Source: an uncultured Ruminiclostridium sp.
GTDB lineage: Bacteria > Bacillota > Clostridia > Oscillospirales > Ruminococcaceae
Length of the DNA stretch: 64,000 nt
NCBI GenBank assembly: GCA_910588335.1
Contig: CAJUQV010000006.1
Location: 48,348 to 112,347, forward strand
Reading direction: 5' to 3'
This document shows positions 33,193 to 41,879 of the stretch, piece after piece. The notes below the pieces were generated by a model. That model was not told the origin of the DNA, searched no databases, and saw only the letters and a list, made by a program, of their open reading frames with translations. Numbering within the stretch: the first letter of the stretch is position 1; every line of letters begins with the position of its first letter. The translations under genes and the position numbers were made by a program.

Positions 33193-33477
33193 TCACATAC
33201 TGAGCATTGTTTTCCAGATAAAATTGAACAGCAGATCCACCGCCCATATTGCAACACCGGATACGACTATCGTAGTAAGAACCACGACGGTGTTGTTGAA
33301 AACCTGCTTTCTCGAAGGCCATGAAACCTTCTTGAACTCGGACTTTACTTCCTTGAAGTACTGAATTGGCGACTTCTTGGTTTTCTTGGCGGCAGTTGCC
33401 TTCATCGCGGCAAGCTGCTTCGCCTTTTTTTCTTTGTCCGCTGCCTTCTGAGCGCTTTTATCAAGCTCGTTTGCCAT
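33193..33477 (-). CDS. secE: Preprotein translocase subunit SecE
   Basis: 94 aa. A basic N-terminal extension (KAADKEKKAKQLAAMKATAA) precedes the conserved YFKEVKSEFKKVSWPSRKQV and a single membrane helix VVVLTTIVVSGVAIWAVDLL. Part of SecYEG. GGAGG precedes ATG. Confidence 0.95.
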   Translation of the reverse strand: MANELDKSAQKAADKEKKAKQLAAMKATAAKKTKKSPIQYFKEVKSEFKKVSWPSRKQVFNNTVVVLTTIVVSGVAIWAVDLLFNFIWKTMLSM

Positions 33478-33492
33478 TGCAGGTCCTCCTTT

Positions 33493-33651
33493 TTACTTGG
33501 TTTCCTTATGGAGCGTGTGCTTGCGGCAGAATTTGCAGTACTTGCTCATTTCGATTCTGTCGGGGTCATTCTTCTTGTTTTTCTTGGTAATGTAGTTGCG
33601 CTGCTTGCACTCGGTGCAAGCCAAAGTGATTTTAACTCTTGATCCGGCCAT
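33493..33651 (-). CDS. rpmG: Ribosomal protein L33
   Basis: 52 aa: MAGSRVKITLACTECKQRNY then ITKKNKKNDPDRIEMSKYCK, FCRKHTLHKETK. Two CxxC pairs (CTEC and CKFC) mark the zinc-binding form. GGAGGT lies upstream of the ATG at 33651. First gene of the secE-nusG-rplK-rplA operon. Confidence 0.95.
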   Translation of the reverse strand: MAGSRVKITLACTECKQRNYITKKNKKNDPDRIEMSKYCKFCRKHTLHKETK

Positions 33652-33755
33652 TTCGGCACCTCCTAATTTAGATTGTTCTGTTTGCTCGAACTTAAGCCTC
33701 CCTCGCGGAATTTATTTTTTGCACAAAAAAATAAACCCCTGTTTGAGGTAGTATT

Positions 33756-33784
33756 ATTATACCACCCCAAACAAGACTTGTCAA
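33756..33784 (-). promoter_or_regulatory. Consensus sigma-A promoter of the rpmG-rplA operon
   Basis: Minus strand: TTGACA (33779-33784), 17-base spacer, TATAAT (33756-33761). Both hexamers are perfect. The leader of about 100 nt contains an A/T-rich stretch before the rpmG ribosome site. Confidence 0.92.
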
Positions 33785-33819
33785 TAGCTTTTCAAAAATT
33801 TTATCGTATGTACAATTTT

Positions 33820-33847
33820 AGAAACTGTTCCAATAGGAATGGTTTCT
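33820..33847. repeat. Minimal FC repeat: two inverted ends back to back
   Basis: AGAAACTGTTCCAATAGGAATGGTTTCT is a 28-base palindrome made of the ends found at 40151 and 40299 with no interior. It lies 6 bases after the stop of the ParB-like gene and may act as its terminator hairpin. Confidence 0.6.
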
Positions 33848-33852
33848 TATAT

Positions 33853-34461
33853 TTATTTGGCCGCAAAAAAATCGTCGCAGAACTTATTCCACTTTAGTTC
33901 ATACTCGGAGTGGCTTAAAAGCTCCATATTTCCTACTCCGGATACTCCTCTCTTTTTCGCTTCCTCAACGAACTCCAAAACATAATCGTTCACTTCCGCC
34001 TCGAATGCCCTTACCGTATTCCATCCACGGGTATAAGCGTAATACAGCCTTGTGTGCCCGTCAAGGGAAATATATCTTCCATCCCTTTTCATAACGGGGA
34101 TTACTATATCGTTTCCGCTTGCGATAAAATCAGACACCGCGTTCACCTTGTCTTCGTCAACGTAAAACTGCGAAGGCTGTATCAGGCCGACGCCCAAGGG
34201 AAAGGTTTTTATCTTGGGAAATTCCGCTATAACTTTTCCGCTTTTGTCGCAAAAGACAGTGACATGCTCTGCGTAGAAGCGGAAATTTTCAATAAGCGGG
34301 GTTACGTCCGAGTAATCGTGAAAGTCGATTTCGGCGGTGGTTTCGTCGATTATACGGAAGGAGCAGGGATATTTTCCGTCGACTACGAAGGCTCCGTGCT
34401 GATTTAAGACTTCTCTCGGGAACCTTGGGTCATCGTAATCGTTTATTCGTTCTATGTCCAT
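33853..34461 (-). CDS. ParB-like domain protein
   Basis: 202 aa, soluble. The region VIPVMKRDGRYISLDGHTRLYYAYTRG (about 122-148) has the layout of ParB N-terminal/sulfiredoxin-like domains (strand, x-D-G-H-x-R-L, helix). No HTH follows, so a chromosome-partition role is unlikely. ATG at 34461 has AAGGA 8 bases upstream; an ATG overlapping the corA stop is the alternative. Likely cotranscribed with corA. Function unknown. Confidence 0.65.
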   Translation of the reverse strand: MDIERINDYDDPRFPREVLNQHGAFVVDGKYPCSFRIIDETTAEIDFHDYSDVTPLIENFRFYAEHVTVFCDKSGKVIAEFPKIKTFPLGVGLIQPSQFYVDEDKVNAVSDFIASGNDIVIPVMKRDGRYISLDGHTRLYYAYTRGWNTVRAFEAEVNDYVLEFVEEAKKRGVSGVGNMELLSHSEYELKWNKFCDDFFAAK

Positions 34462-34475
34462 ATTTAAATTCCTTT

Positions 34476-35456
34476 TCATTTGTAAAATTTGCTCTTTGAA
34501 AGAATTATTCCCGCAAGCACGGCCGTTACGGCGGATATTGCCAAAGGAAAAATTATGCTTCCGTCATATGGAAGCCCCGCTACGTTCATGCCGTAGAAGC
34601 TGAACACCATGGTTGGAACCTCCATTACTATGGTTATAATGGCCAGAACCTTCATCACGATATTCAGATTGTTGGAAATAAGGCTTCCGCAGGTTTCCAT
34701 GGTGCTGGAAAGGATATTGGTGTAGATATTGCTCATTTCGATGGCCTGCTTTACCTCTATGAGAACGTCCTCAAGAAGATCCTGATCCTCCTCGTACAGC
34801 TTTATGATACGGCCGCGAAGCACCTTTTCCAGAACAGTTTCGGTGGATTTCAGGGATGTGGAGAAGTAAACCAGTGATTTTTCAAGGCCGAGAAGCTGTA
34901 TAAGCTCCTTGTTTTTCATGGACTTGTGAAGCTGATTTTCCACATAGTTGCTGATTTTGTCTATCTGTTTGAGATACTGAAGATATCTGCCGGCTATTCT
35001 CAGCATAATGCAAAAGATAAAGCGGGTTTTAAACTGTGTTTTGATATTTTTTACCACGTTGTTGGCGAAATCCTCAACTATCGGGTTTTCCTTAAGGCTT
35101 ACGGTTATTACGTTGCTGAATGTGAGGATAATGCTCATTGGGGTTGTGTAATAGGTTATGGCGTCATCGTCAAAGCCTTGCTTTTTACCCTTTTTTATTC
35201 CTTTTGCCGCTGCCTTTTCGGCTTTTTCGGCTACGGGGTAGTCCAGTACTATCAGGGTCTGGCCCTCCTCGCTTTCTATTCGCGAGGTTTCCTCTTCGTC
35301 AAGAGCGGAACGGATAAAGTCGCGGTCAACACCCAGCTCTGTTTCCAGAAGGGATATTTCCGATTCGGTGGGAGCGACGGCGGATACCCAGCAGCCCGGC
35401 TCAAGTTTTTCTATCTCGACGATGGCGCTGCCTTCCGTTTTATAGTATTTAAGCAT
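34476..35456 (-). CDS. corA: CorA-family divalent metal ion transporter
   Basis: 326 aa. Large cytoplasmic N-terminal domain with long helices, then two C-terminal membrane helices with the YGMNV selectivity motif (VFSFYGMNVAGLPYDG) between them. It conducts Mg2+ or related ions as a pentamer. The periplasmic loop is GLPYDGSI, without the E-rich loop typical of E. coli CorA. A leader of about 115 nt has no M-box that I can see. AAAGGAG precedes ATG. Confidence 0.88.
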   Translation of the reverse strand: MLKYYKTEGSAIVEIEKLEPGCWVSAVAPTESEISLLETELGVDRDFIRSALDEEETSRIESEEGQTLIVLDYPVAEKAEKAAAKGIKKGKKQGFDDDAITYYTTPMSIILTFSNVITVSLKENPIVEDFANNVVKNIKTQFKTRFIFCIMLRIAGRYLQYLKQIDKISNYVENQLHKSMKNKELIQLLGLEKSLVYFSTSLKSTETVLEKVLRGRIIKLYEEDQDLLEDVLIEVKQAIEMSNIYTNILSSTMETCGSLISNNLNIVMKVLAIITIVMEVPTMVFSFYGMNVAGLPYDGSIIFPLAISAVTAVLAGIILSKSKFYK

Positions 35457-35573
35457 CTTTTCTCCTTTCCCGCCCGTAGGTGGAAAGGGGTCAAAAGACT
35501 CCGGCCTTGTTCTCCCGCGGGGCGGCTGATATTAAGTTGTCGGGAATATGCCCGCACGGGTCGGGGTTCATTT

Positions 35574-37496
35574 TTACCACTCCTTTCCAAGAATTTGTTG
35601 TCTTCCCGCTTTTCTGCGCTTTTTCTCGGCGTACATAAGCGTATCCGATTTCTTTACCAGTTCCTCGAAGTCGGGAAATTCGCCCTTGGGGACAATGTAT
35701 ATGCCCATACTGGCGGCTACGGTATATGGCTTTCCCGACTCCGCGTTATATTTGTCCAGATACTGGGTAAAACGATCGCGAACGCCGCCGCAGTCCTCAC
35801 CGCAGGTGTAGACGGCCATCATTTCGTCGCCTCCGAACCGCGTACAGACGGCTTCGGGAGGACAGGCGCTTTTCAGGGCGCAGGCGGCCGCATGAATAGC
35901 GTTGTCACCTTCTTCGTGTCCGAAGTTGTCATTTATGTATTTAAGTCCGTCCAGATCGCACATTATTACCGCCAGAGACAGCACGCCGTTCGCATTACAC
36001 TCGGTCAGTCTTTCATATTCGGTACAGAAGCCACGACGGTTGTAAAGTCCGGTAAGAACGTCGGTACCGGACATTTTTTCGATTCTTTTCAAAAGATAGT
36101 GCTTATGTCTCAGGTTAATCAGTCCGCCCAAAGCGTTATTCAGCATATTTACCGTCTGCGGTATCTTATAGAAGCTTCCCACCTGATATTCCCTGAAATG
36201 AAAGCAGACGTAGCCGAATGAAACGCCCAAATAGTGAAGAGCCGTAAAGATAAGGCTGCGGCCGTTGTCAAGATAAAATTCCATGGTCGGTATTATATTC
36301 CGCGACGGCATTGTATAAGGAACAAAGCCTTCTCCTTTGGTGCGGTTGTAATTTATCATATCGCTGTCGTAAAGAAGGTATAAGCCGTTTTCGGAGCTGG
36401 AATCGAAGCTTTCCTCCGGGTTAACGGATTCGTCGATGTATTCACGTTTTATAAGACAGCACATATCGTACATAAGGCTGCTGGCGTGAATGACGTGGGC
36501 GATATCCTCAAAGGAATCGCTCTGCTGTATTTTGGCGGCTATCTCGGACAGGATAATGTTTTCGTCCTGAAAGCGGCAGAACATATTGGTCTGCTCATTA
36601 AACAGCACGGCGGCATCGGATTTGTTCCTGCATTCGCAGCCGCAGGATTCGTTAAACACGGGTTCGGGGATTGCCATTATATATCCCTCCGCGTTCCCGC
36701 CCGCAAATATGTTTAAAAGCGAGTCCATTACTTTTTGGGCTATCGTTTCGCTGCTGATACAGGCGGAGGTCATGGTCGGGGAGGAGCTGTATATTGTGTC
36801 AATACAGTCGTAGCCGACCACGATCACCTCTTCGGGAACGGATATCCCTCTGCTTTGAAGAAAAACGGAAACGGCTATCGCCATCTGGTCGTTTGCGCAG
36901 ACAAAGGCGCGGGGGAGCCTGTTGCTTTCAAGAAGATTTCCCGCGGCAGCCACAGCGGGGTCGGCCCAGAAGTCGCCGTAGCTTACCATTTCCTCGCCAA
37001 AGGGCTTTCCGTGCTTTTCAAGGGCGCTTTTAAAAGCTTCTATGCGGCTGTCGGAAAAACTGTTGCCTTTAGGACCGGCTATCATATGAAAATCGTCGAT
37101 ACCGTGTACGTTTATCAGATGATCCACAAGAGCCTCTATTCCCCGACTGTGAACATACTCGATATTAAGACAGCCCTCACAGCATTCGCCCAAGGAAATT
37201 ACCGGAAGGTTCATTTCCCGCGCGCGTCTGACAACGTTCTTGCAAATGATTTTATTTCCTACCCGACCGGAGTCCAGAATAACGGCGTCTACGAAATCGG
37301 AGTCAAATAGGCTGTAAACCAAGGTCTGCGGATCGTTTTCTTTCAGCTTGGTTTCTGATTGAGTTATGCAATTGTATACAAAAAGGCGGTAATCGATTCG
37401 AGCGAAGATTTCTTCAAGAGTGTGTATAATGCCGTAGCACTCCCGCTCCTGTATACGGGAGGTGAGAAGGGCTATGATTTTGTATTTTCCGATCAT
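35574..37496 (-). CDS. Diguanylate cyclase with LacI-type sugar-binding sensor
   Basis: 640 aa, no signal peptide or membrane helix. Residues 5-270 form a periplasmic-binding-protein-like fold of the LacI/GalR type (KIIALLTSRIQERECYGIIH; GPKGNSFSDSRIEAFKSAL; AFVCANDQMAIAV; EEVIVVGYDCIDTI) without the usual N-terminal HTH. A middle region of about 150 residues follows. The GGDEF domain has DVLTGLYNRRGF and the active site RFGGDEMMAV, with Met for Phe, likely active. It would link cytoplasmic ligand sensing to c-di-GMP. ATG at 37496 has GGAG 7 bases upstream. Confidence 0.85.
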   Translation of the reverse strand: MIGKYKIIALLTSRIQERECYGIIHTLEEIFARIDYRLFVYNCITQSETKLKENDPQTLVYSLFDSDFVDAVILDSGRVGNKIICKNVVRRAREMNLPVISLGECCEGCLNIEYVHSRGIEALVDHLINVHGIDDFHMIAGPKGNSFSDSRIEAFKSALEKHGKPFGEEMVSYGDFWADPAVAAAGNLLESNRLPRAFVCANDQMAIAVSVFLQSRGISVPEEVIVVGYDCIDTIYSSSPTMTSACISSETIAQKVMDSLLNIFAGGNAEGYIMAIPEPVFNESCGCECRNKSDAAVLFNEQTNMFCRFQDENIILSEIAAKIQQSDSFEDIAHVIHASSLMYDMCCLIKREYIDESVNPEESFDSSSENGLYLLYDSDMINYNRTKGEGFVPYTMPSRNIIPTMEFYLDNGRSLIFTALHYLGVSFGYVCFHFREYQVGSFYKIPQTVNMLNNALGGLINLRHKHYLLKRIEKMSGTDVLTGLYNRRGFCTEYERLTECNANGVLSLAVIMCDLDGLKYINDNFGHEEGDNAIHAAACALKSACPPEAVCTRFGGDEMMAVYTCGEDCGGVRDRFTQYLDKYNAESGKPYTVAASMGIYIVPKGEFPDFEELVKKSDTLMYAEKKRRKAGRQQILGKEW

Positions 37497-37569
37497 GGCA
37501 ATACTCCGTTTCAACGGGAAAAACCCGTTGGTTTTTAAAGGGCTGCTTATAAAACAATTGATATTTTTA

Positions 37570-37598
37570 ATTGTACATTATTTTTATAACAATGTCAA
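37570..37598 (-). promoter_or_regulatory. Sigma-A promoter of the LacI-sensor GGDEF gene
   Basis: Minus strand: TTGACA (37593-37598), spacer 17, TACAAT (37570-37575). Confidence 0.8.
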
Positions 37599-37746
37599 TA
37601 TTATGCGACCGGAAAAAGTTTTAAATCGAAACGGGGTCTTACAATAATGTAATATGCAAGGCCGGAAATGTCACAGCTTAAGATGGCGGGAAAACCTCGG
37701 AAGCGGTATACTGTAAGCGCACTGAAAAAAAGAGGAGGGAAAATAC

Positions 37747-38448
37747 ATGAGAAAAATCATATACGTTTTTTTATCGGCGGTTTTATTTCTTATTGCGGCA
37801 GCAATAATCACTGTTACGGTTATGGGGTATCAAATGTTCGCACGGGCGCTGGAAAACATAAGTCTTGACAACGCTGTAAAGGAAATACGGGAACAGGAAA
37901 GCTTTACGGCTCTCGGCGAACTGCCCGATACATATACAGACGCAATTATCGCGGCAGAAGATCACCGTTTTTTCAGCCACAACGGCATTGACCCCATATC
38001 AATAGCAAGAGCGGCGTGGCACAACCTTATTTCGGGCAGTCTCGCCGAGGGCGGCAGCACAATTACCCAGCAGCTCGCCAAAAATATGTTTTTCACACAG
38101 GAAAAAAGCTTCGTCCGAAAGGCGGCGGAGGCGTTTATGGCGATAAGGATAGAAAGTGAGTACAGTAAAGAAGAGATACTGGAGCTTTATGTAAACACCA
38201 TTTATTTCGGAGACGGATATTACTGCGTAAAGGACGCATGCGTTGGGTATTTCGGCAAGCTGCCGAAAGATATGAACGATTACGAATGCACAATGTTAGC
38301 GGGGATACCAAACGCACCGTCGGCGTATGCGCCCACGGAAAACATCGGGCTTGCGCGGGAGAGACAAAGGCAGGTAGTGGAATGTATGGTAAAATTCGGA
38401 TTTATCTCGGAGGACGAGGGAGAAGAGATTGCAGAAGGAGCAATATAA
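37747..38448 (+). CDS. Monofunctional peptidoglycan glycosyltransferase (GT51)
   Basis: 233 aa. One N-terminal membrane helix, then the GT51 motifs: AIIAAEDHRFFSHNGID (catalytic Glu), GGSTITQQLAKN, RKAAEAFMAIRIE, and EILELYVNTIYFGDG. Polymerises lipid II outside the membrane. There is no transpeptidase domain, so it is an MtgA-like enzyme. Size is normal. AGGAGG precedes ATG. Confidence 0.92.
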   Translation: MRKIIYVFLSAVLFLIAAAIITVTVMGYQMFARALENISLDNAVKEIREQESFTALGELPDTYTDAIIAAEDHRFFSHNGIDPISIARAAWHNLISGSLAEGGSTITQQLAKNMFFTQEKSFVRKAAEAFMAIRIESEYSKEEILELYVNTIYFGDGYYCVKDACVGYFGKLPKDMNDYECTMLAGIPNAPSAYAPTENIGLARERQRQVVECMVKFGFISEDEGEEIAEGAI

Positions 38449-38455
38449 GCATTCG

Positions 38456-38493
38456 GTTCAGTGGGAAATAAAAATCTCCCGCTGAACTTTTTT
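38456..38493 (+). terminator. Terminator of the GT51 gene
   Basis: GTTCAGTGGGA-AATAAAAATC-TCCCGCTGAAC followed by TTTTTT. Confidence 0.85.
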
Positions 38494-38637
38494 ACGATAA
38501 CAATCGTATTTTCAATGGGAGAAGAATTTCATAATCTTTATAAAGAAAAACAACTTCAGATAAAATCACTTGCCGTAATCATATTTTTTTCTTATCCCTC
38601 TTGACAATATCCCCTTCAAGGTTTACAATTTATCTAT

Positions 38638-38690
38638 AATACCACTTTTTTAAACTGACGTAATATTCACAGTTTTAAGAGGGATTGATA
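38638..38690. repeat. Single DH-type hairpin, degenerate
   Basis: TACCACTTTTTTAAACTG ... CAGTTTTAAGAGGGATTGATAT; similar arms to the copy at 29349. Confidence 0.55.
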
Positions 38691-38726
38691 TAAATCATAA
38701 ACCAATCAACAAAACGGAAAGTAAAT

Positions 38727-39053
38727 ATGAAAAACTTATTCTTAACGCATCTTATCCTTTCAACCTCCGTCCTGACGGAAAAAACCGCTCACGAAACCTC
38801 CGAACTGCGCCCAAGCGATATTTTGCTTTCTTTTCTTTATTTTGTCGCCGTGCTGGCTCTGATATATCTGGTACTTACTCTTGTCAGCAAAATAGGAAAA
38901 AAAGACACAAATACCGATAACGTCCACCAACGGGATAATCGGCTCGACGAAACCGAAGAAACGAAAGAAACGAAAATGAACGCGGAATGCGACGCTCAGT
39001 CAAGTCCCACCGAAAAAACCGGCAAATCATCCGCTCCGCAAAAGAAAGAATAA
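38727..39053 (+). CDS. Small single-pass membrane protein, unknown
   Basis: 108 aa: short N-terminus, one membrane helix (ILLSFLYFVAVLALIYLVLT), then a hydrophilic tail rich in Asp, Glu, Lys and Thr. GGAAAG precedes ATG, and mnmA starts 13 bases after its stop, so the two are cotranscribed. The layout recalls OadG-like small membrane subunits, but I see no conserved motif to confirm this. Confidence 0.65.
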   Translation: MKNLFLTHLILSTSVLTEKTAHETSELRPSDILLSFLYFVAVLALIYLVLTLVSKIGKKDTNTDNVHQRDNRLDETEETKETKMNAECDAQSSPTEKTGKSSAPQKKE

Positions 39054-39066
39054 GGAGACTCCCACA

Positions 39067-40167
39067 ATGACCAACAATAAAAAAGTGCTCCTCGCTATGA
39101 GCGGCGGCGTAGACAGCTCTTCCGCAGCTTTGCTCCTAAAAAAAAGCGGCTTTGAAGTTGTCGGAGGCACAATGCTGCTTCTGGACAGCGAAAGCGCCCG
39201 CAACGGCGTCGAGGACGCTAAAACGGCGGCTGAGAGGTTAGGTATACCTCACCTTGTTTTCGATTTCAGAAAAAAATTCGCAAAGGAAGTTATCGAACGG
39301 TTTAACAATGAATATTTAAACGGACTCACGCCAAATCCGTGCGTTGACTGCAACCGCTTCCTTAAATTTTCGGCGATGATGGAGGAGGCGGATAAACACG
39401 GCTGTGATTATATAGCTACGGGACATTACGCCAGAGTCGAATATGACGAAACATTAAATAAATACCTGCTGAAAAAAGCGATTTGCGAAAGCGGAATAAA
39501 TCCAAAGGATCAGTCCTACTTTTTGTACAACCTTACGCAGGAACAGCTTAAAAGAGTTATTTTTCCTCTCGGCGGAAGCTCTAAAGAGGAAGTGAGAAGG
39601 CTGGCGGAGGAAAGCGGGCTTCCCAACAGCCAAAAATCCGAAAGTCAGGATATATGCTTTGTTCCGGGCGGGGATTATGCGGGATTTATCGAAAAATATA
39701 CGGGCATAAAGCCTCATAAGGGCAGAGTAATTGACAAATACGGAAACACCTTGGGAGAACACGGAGGTTTTATCGCATATACGGTGGGACAAAGAAAAGG
39801 GCTTGGCATCGCTTTCGGCAAGCCTATGTACGTTACCGGAAAAAACGCGGCCGAAAATACCGTTACGGTAGGAGAAAACGAAGACCTTTTCTCGGAAGGG
39901 CTGACAGCTTCGGAGATAAACTGGACGGCGGGAAGGCAAATGGAAAAAGAAACGGACTGTTTCGCCAAAACACGTTACAGTCAGAAAGAATCCCCTTGCA
40001 GGGTGATCCCTTTGTCATCGGATACCGCACGCGTTATCTTTGAACAGCCGCAAAGGGCGATTGCCGAAGGACAGAGAGTGGTTTTTTATGACGGGGACGT
40101 CGTTTTGGGCGGCGGAGTTATCAGCGGCGTATTGAAAAATAAAGGCATTAAGAAACTGTTCCAATAG
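39067..40167 (+). CDS. mnmA: tRNA-specific 2-thiouridylase MnmA
   Basis: 366 aa. It thiolates U34 of Lys, Glu and Gln tRNAs, taking sulfur from a cysteine desulfurase relay. PP-loop AMSGGVDSSSAALLL; TPNPCVDCNRFLKF with the first active-site Cys; DYIATGHYAR; DQSYFLYNL; and SQDICFVPGG with the second catalytic Cys. The last codons AAA CTG TTC CAA TAG (KKLFQ-stop) coincide with the end of an FC repeat starting at 40151, so the natural C-terminus has been replaced or trimmed. The family length is normal. Confidence 0.95.
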   Translation: MTNNKKVLLAMSGGVDSSSAALLLKKSGFEVVGGTMLLLDSESARNGVEDAKTAAERLGIPHLVFDFRKKFAKEVIERFNNEYLNGLTPNPCVDCNRFLKFSAMMEEADKHGCDYIATGHYARVEYDETLNKYLLKKAICESGINPKDQSYFLYNLTQEQLKRVIFPLGGSSKEEVRRLAEESGLPNSQKSESQDICFVPGGDYAGFIEKYTGIKPHKGRVIDKYGNTLGEHGGFIAYTVGQRKGLGIAFGKPMYVTGKNAAENTVTVGENEDLFSEGLTASEINWTAGRQMEKETDCFAKTRYSQKESPCRVIPLSSDTARVIFEQPQRAIAEGQRVVFYDGDVVLGGGVISGVLKNKGIKKLFQ

Positions 40168-40299
40168 AAATTGCGGCATATTTTGCCGCTGGCTGCGTTA
40201 AAAATCCTTGACGGGCGACAGTCCGCCTGCGGATTTTTGCCTTGTCATCAACAAAATATGCTTGAAAAACCGCACACCATTCCTATTGTAACGGTTTCT
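40151..40299. repeat. FC repeat, complete copy (149 bp)
   Basis: Left end AGAAACTGTTCCAATAG, right end CTATTGTAACGGTTTCT (imperfect inverted repeats). The interior has GCGGCATATTTTGCCGC. Other copies are at 29488 (partial) and 33820 (ends only). It overlaps the last 17 bases of mnmA. Confidence 0.75.
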
Positions 40300-40320
40300 A
40301 AAAAACGAAAGGAAAAAACA

Positions 40321-41268
40321 ATGTCAGCTCAGCAAAGAAAGAAAAATAAAAAGAAAAACAACAGTTCCACCGCTTATCTCGGATTTCTGTCGGTACTTGC
40401 GGTTGGGATAGTGATATTGCTGGTTTTAATGGCGGCGGTAGGCTCCTGTAAGGGATCCGCTTCCCCGCCGACTGAGAGCGAATCAGAAACGACACCTACC
40501 GTAAATTCCGGCTCATCGGCAAAGGAAAGCGAAAGCTCCTCGGTTTCCTCAACGAATATGGGAGTAAGCGGAAATGTTGCGGGAATAAATATTCCCACCA
40601 ACATCGCAAAGCCCGAAGAGACAACTCCGTCAGACGCCGTGATTAAAATTCCGTACAACGCCGAAGAGGACTGGGCTTTATACGTTATCGGAAACGACAA
40701 CCCGCTTCCCGCCGATTTTACCGTAGAAACAAAGGCAGTGGCAGGGGAACGCACGTTAGATTCCCGCTGCGCGGACTACGCAATTGAGATGCTGAACGAA
40801 GCGGCGGAGCAAAACGTGGGGCTGTTCGTTACCTCTTCTTACCGAAGCGTGGAAAAACAGGCGCAGAATATGGAAAGCTATATAAACAACCTGATAAGTC
40901 AGGGATATTCACAGGAGGAAGCCAAAATACAGGCAGAAAAGGAAATCGCTCTTCCCGGCCACAGCGAGCACAACGCCGGACTCGCAATGGATATAGTGTC
41001 AAACGATTACTGGAGCACTCACAGCGATCTGGACGAAAGCTTTGAAAAGCTGCCGCAGTTTGACTGGCTTATTGACAATTCGTGGAAATACGGATTTATT
41101 CTCAGCTATCCGAAGGGCAAGGAGAATATTACCGGATTTATCTATGAGCCGTGGCATTATAGGTTCGTGGGACTAAAGCACGCGGAAAATATTCATAAGG
41201 TTTATAAGGAAACCGGAGAATTCCTGACAATTAACGAATATATCGAACGTTACATTGATATGGAGTAA
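40321..41268 (+). CDS. D-alanyl-D-alanine carboxypeptidase, VanY family
   Basis: 315 aa from the ATG at 40321 (AAAGGA upstream; earlier codons lie in an FC repeat). A basic N-terminus precedes a membrane helix ending AAVGSC, which may be a lipobox. A Ser/Thr/Glu-rich linker follows, then the VanY zinc peptidase: SSYRSVEKQAQNM, LPGHSEHNAGLAMDI (His and Asp metal ligands), and YEPWHYRFVG (catalytic Glu region and His ligand). It trims D-Ala from peptidoglycan stems. Its stop TAA is the first three bases of a DH element. A second, vanG-type VanY is at 62848. Confidence 0.88.
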   Translation: MSAQQRKKNKKKNNSSTAYLGFLSVLAVGIVILLVLMAAVGSCKGSASPPTESESETTPTVNSGSSAKESESSSVSSTNMGVSGNVAGINIPTNIAKPEETTPSDAVIKIPYNAEEDWALYVIGNDNPLPADFTVETKAVAGERTLDSRCADYAIEMLNEAAEQNVGLFVTSSYRSVEKQAQNMESYINNLISQGYSQEEAKIQAEKEIALPGHSEHNAGLAMDIVSNDYWSTHSDLDESFEKLPQFDWLIDNSWKYGFILSYPKGKENITGFIYEPWHYRFVGLKHAENIHKVYKETGEFLTINEYIERYIDME

Positions 41269-41372
41269 TACTAATTTTAAATCATTCAAAATTTCATCTT
41301 GTCTATAGTATGATTTAAAATTAGTATAGCACCAATCTTTAATAAAAATGCAGACTTGATTAAAGATTGACA
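41266..41372. repeat. Two DH-type hairpins overlapping a stop codon
   Basis: TAATACTAATTTTAAATCAT ... ATGATTTAAAATTAGTATA with CTTGTCTATAG in the loop; then CACCAATCTTTAATAAAA ... CTTGATTAAAGATTG. The first hairpin is the reverse complement type of the one at 53474-53535. Confidence 0.7.
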
Positions 41373-41412
41373 TAACATCAATGCGTTGGCTTTATTTTAC
41401 GCCAATAGTAAT

Positions 41413-41457
41413 AAAAAACCGCGTTTCCGCTTATACGGCGGGAACGCGGTCTTTTTT
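41413..41457 (+). terminator. Bidirectional terminator after the VanY-like gene
   Basis: AAAAAACCGCGTTTCCGC-TTATAC-GGCGGGAACGCGGTCTTTTTT, with runs of A before and T after. Confidence 0.88.
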
Positions 41458-41502
41458 CTCACAATTTATTCCAATAACCTCTGCCTGATGTTCCCCGTCT
41501 CT

Positions 41503-41558
41503 TATACTAATCTTTGGTCAGGTTATAGAAAAAAATTGTTGACCAAAAATTAGTATTA
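41503..41558. repeat. Single DH-type hairpin
   Basis: TACTAATCTTTGGTCA ... TGACCAAAAATTAGTATTA, with GGTTATAGAAAAAA in the loop. Confidence 0.7.
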
Positions 41559-41699
41559 TACGGGTTCCATCTCTCGGCTTGTTTAAACTGTGCTTTAAAT
41601 GTTTTATATTGAAAGCACGCTTAAAGGACTATCCACGGATGAAAATGAAATCTTGCCTTCATTCTGATCGGGAGATAGTATTTATCGGAAAATCCGTTT

Positions 41700-41879
41700 T
41701 TAGCAGCAGCCCTTTTTCAGTTCAAAGGACTGGCAGTCGGTGCAGGGAATAACGGTAGGATCGGTCTCGTGGGTTCCTACCTTTATTTTTTCCAGACTGC
41801 AGTAGTTATCGCAGCAGCAATGATGCTTACAGTTGTTTATTGTGCATTCGATAGAACGGTTTGCAAATTCTGTTCCCAT
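41700..41879 (-). CDS. DUF1540 metal-binding protein
   Basis: 59 aa. CTINNCKHHCCCDNYC and IPCTDCQSFELKKGCC give ten Cys and two His in the DUF1540 pattern of short zinc-binding-like proteins common in Clostridia. ATG at 41879 has AGGTGG 8 bases upstream; the longer frame from 41960 has no ribosome site and a non-family N-terminus. Role unknown. Confidence 0.85.
   Translation of the reverse strand: MGTEFANRSIECTINNCKHHCCCDNYCSLEKIKVGTHETDPTVIPCTDCQSFELKKGCC

Noticed and set aside
34926..36221. 431-codon plus-strand frame spanning corA and the GGDEF gene
   Set aside because: Crosses two real minus-strand genes and their intergenic gap; composition is antisense-like.
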